Of a stretch of 7,711 nt of DNA, positions 7,232 to 7,711 are shown piece after piece. This DNA is from JAQGMO01 sp050954505 (GTDB lineage Bacteria > Pseudomonadota > Gammaproteobacteria > Burkholderiales > Burkholderiaceae_D): contig JBPBPY010000028.1 of assembly GCA_050954505.1 (NCBI GenBank), positions 1 to 7,711 of the forward strand. The letters are read 5' to 3'. A program made the translations under genes and the position numbers. Numbering within the stretch: position 1 is the stretch's first letter; each line of letters starts with the position of its first letter. The notes beneath the pieces were generated by a model. The model was not told the DNA's origin. It worked only from the letters and a program-made list of their open reading frames with translations, and did not search any database.

Positions 7232-7320
7232 GACGCGCTTCCCTTCGCTGGCATTATCCAGATCAGGTACCGAGGGTTTATCTCACCCGGAAACACGTGT
7301 TTCCAGGACCCCTAGCGTGG
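7232..7320 (-). ncRNA. TPP riboswitch (THI element)
   Basis: On the minus strand the conserved 3' core ACCTGATCTGGATAATGC (from 7268) continues into CAGCGAAGGGA, matching the THI-box consensus. Helices can be placed: P1 CGCT (7317-7314) with AGCG (7239-7236); P2 AGGG (7313-7310) with CCCT (7276-7273); P3 a 9-bp hairpin containing the perfect palindrome GGAAACACGTGTTTCC (7304-7289); then the TGAGAT loop (7285-7280); P4 CCT/AGG; and P5 CTGG/CCAG. The loop reads GTGAGA where the usual consensus is CTGAGA, a small deviation. TPP riboswitches turn off expression of thiamine synthesis and transport genes when TPP is abundant. The next gene in this direction is the TonB-dependent receptor, 170 bases on. 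No plus-strand gene lies downstream, so the minus orientation is the functional one. Confidence 0.95.
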
Positions 7321-7325
7321 GCCGC

Positions 7326-7331
7326 ATGTTA
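7326..7331 (-). promoter_or_regulatory. Possible -10 element for the riboswitch-receptor transcript
   Basis: TAACAT on the minus strand lies about eight bases before the 5' strand of aptamer P1, where the -10 of a riboswitch transcript should be. No convincing -35 hexamer is found 16-18 bases further upstream, so the assignment rests mostly on position. Confidence 0.3.
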
Positions 7332-7374
7332 ACACGGAAATGGCGCCGTGCGGCGCGCAAACGCCGCCGAGCGC

Positions 7375-7408
7375 AAAAAAAGCGTGATGTGACCCCGGCT
7401 CGAAGCCG
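7375..7408 (-). terminator. Weak candidate terminator after the DUF938 methyltransferase gene
   Basis: Reading the minus strand, the hairpin CGGCT-tcg-AGCCG (7408-7396) follows the methyltransferase stop by 13 bases, and a run of seven T lies at 7381-7375. The 14 bases between stem and T-run are too many for a classical intrinsic terminator, so efficiency is doubtful. If it fails, the methyltransferase transcript would run into the riboswitch and receptor. Confidence 0.3.
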
Positions 7409-7421
7409 TAGCCTCTTCGAT

Positions 7422-7711
7422 TCAATCGTGCGTCAGACGGGTAAAGACCAGCAGGCGATTGTTGGCCGGCATTTCCAGGTTGTGCGTCGGATGGAGTTCA
7501 TGGGCTTGTCCCAGTTCGATCAGCGCCTCGAGATCGCGAATGCCTTGGTGGGCACCTTGCTGCTTGAGCCAGACGTCGAAGACCGCATTGCTCTGGCTGG
7601 TGTAATTGCCGTCCTGGTTGAATGGACCGTAGATGCAGAACAAACCACCCGGCTCGAGATGGCTTTGCACCCCGGCAAACAGGCTGGCCACTTCATCCCA
7701 GGCCATGATGT
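7422..7711 (-). CDS. DUF938/UPF0585 SAM-dependent methyltransferase, C-terminal part (5'-truncated by window edge)
   Basis: The frame is open through the right edge and ends at TGA 7424-7422; about 95 C-terminal residues are visible, with a codon for Ile upstream of the first ATG at 7706, so that ATG is internal. The segment AWDEVASLFAGVQSHLEPGG matches the late Rossmann region of class I methyltransferases, and YGPFNQDGNYTSQSNAVFD, GIRDLEALIELG and the terminal MPANNRLLVF are characteristic of the DUF938 (UPF0585, METTL26-like) family. The substrate of this family is not established. The SAM-binding glycine motif lies outside the window. It runs in the same direction as the receptor gene but a 360-base gap with its own riboswitch separates them, so a functional link is not implied. 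Confidence 0.9.
   Translation of the reverse strand, partial: IMAWDEVASLFAGVQSHLEPGGLFCIYGPFNQDGNYTSQSNAVFDVWLKQQGAHQGIRDLEALIELGQAHELHPTHNLEMPANNRLLVFTRLTHD

Noticed and set aside
7062..7421. Fur box or iron-starvation sigma-factor arrangement upstream of the receptor
   Set aside because: No GATAATGATAATCATTATC-like inverted repeat was found and the receptor has no N-terminal signalling domain; the TATCC/GGATA in the area belongs to the TPP aptamer.
1..7711. CRISPR array, insertion sequence, tRNA or rRNA
   Set aside because: No spaced direct repeats, transposase motifs, terminal inverted repeats or RNA-gene signatures were recognised; the only tandem repeats are the short hexamers and the 13-mer listed.

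Overview
The window looks like a chromosomal segment of a GC-rich Gram-negative bacterium. A TonB-dependent outer-membrane receptor, a CheR/PAS/histidine-kinase hybrid protein and strong GC bias at third codon positions fit a betaproteobacterium of the Burkholderiales, perhaps Oxalobacteraceae. That placement is a judgement from protein style and was not tested by any search.

Layout, left to right: (1) positions 1-3348, plus strand, the 3' part of a large sensory hybrid: CheR-type methyltransferase, PAS segments and a long coiled coil, a HisKA/HATPase kinase core and a C-terminal receiver. Its 5' end lies outside the window. (2) positions 3416-4857, plus strand, a two-gene operon with a 4-base ATGA overlap: a PnuC-family vitamin transporter and a stand-alone kinase resembling the ribosylnicotinamide-kinase domain of NadR. 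(3) positions 4854-7061, minus strand, a TonB-dependent receptor converging on the kinase gene so tightly that both stop codons share one CTAG. (4) positions 7062-7421, a 360-base non-coding region that holds a TPP (thiamine pyrophosphate) riboswitch on the minus strand, facing the receptor gene. (5) positions 7422-7711, minus strand, the 3' part of a DUF938/UPF0585 SAM-dependent methyltransferase gene running off the right edge.

The main result is the link between the riboswitch and the transport genes. By sequence the receptor resembles siderophore receptors and would normally be labelled so, but its leader carries a near-consensus TPP aptamer and no recognisable Fur box. This points to thiamine, or a thiamine precursor or phosphate, as the imported ligand. 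PnuC-family proteins include thiamine transporters (PnuT), so the neighbouring pair could form the inner-membrane and trapping steps of the same route: receptor across the outer membrane, PnuC/PnuT across the inner membrane, and a NadR-like kinase phosphorylating the cargo. The alternative is that the pair handles nicotinamide riboside and is adjacent by chance. The sequence alone does not decide between these.
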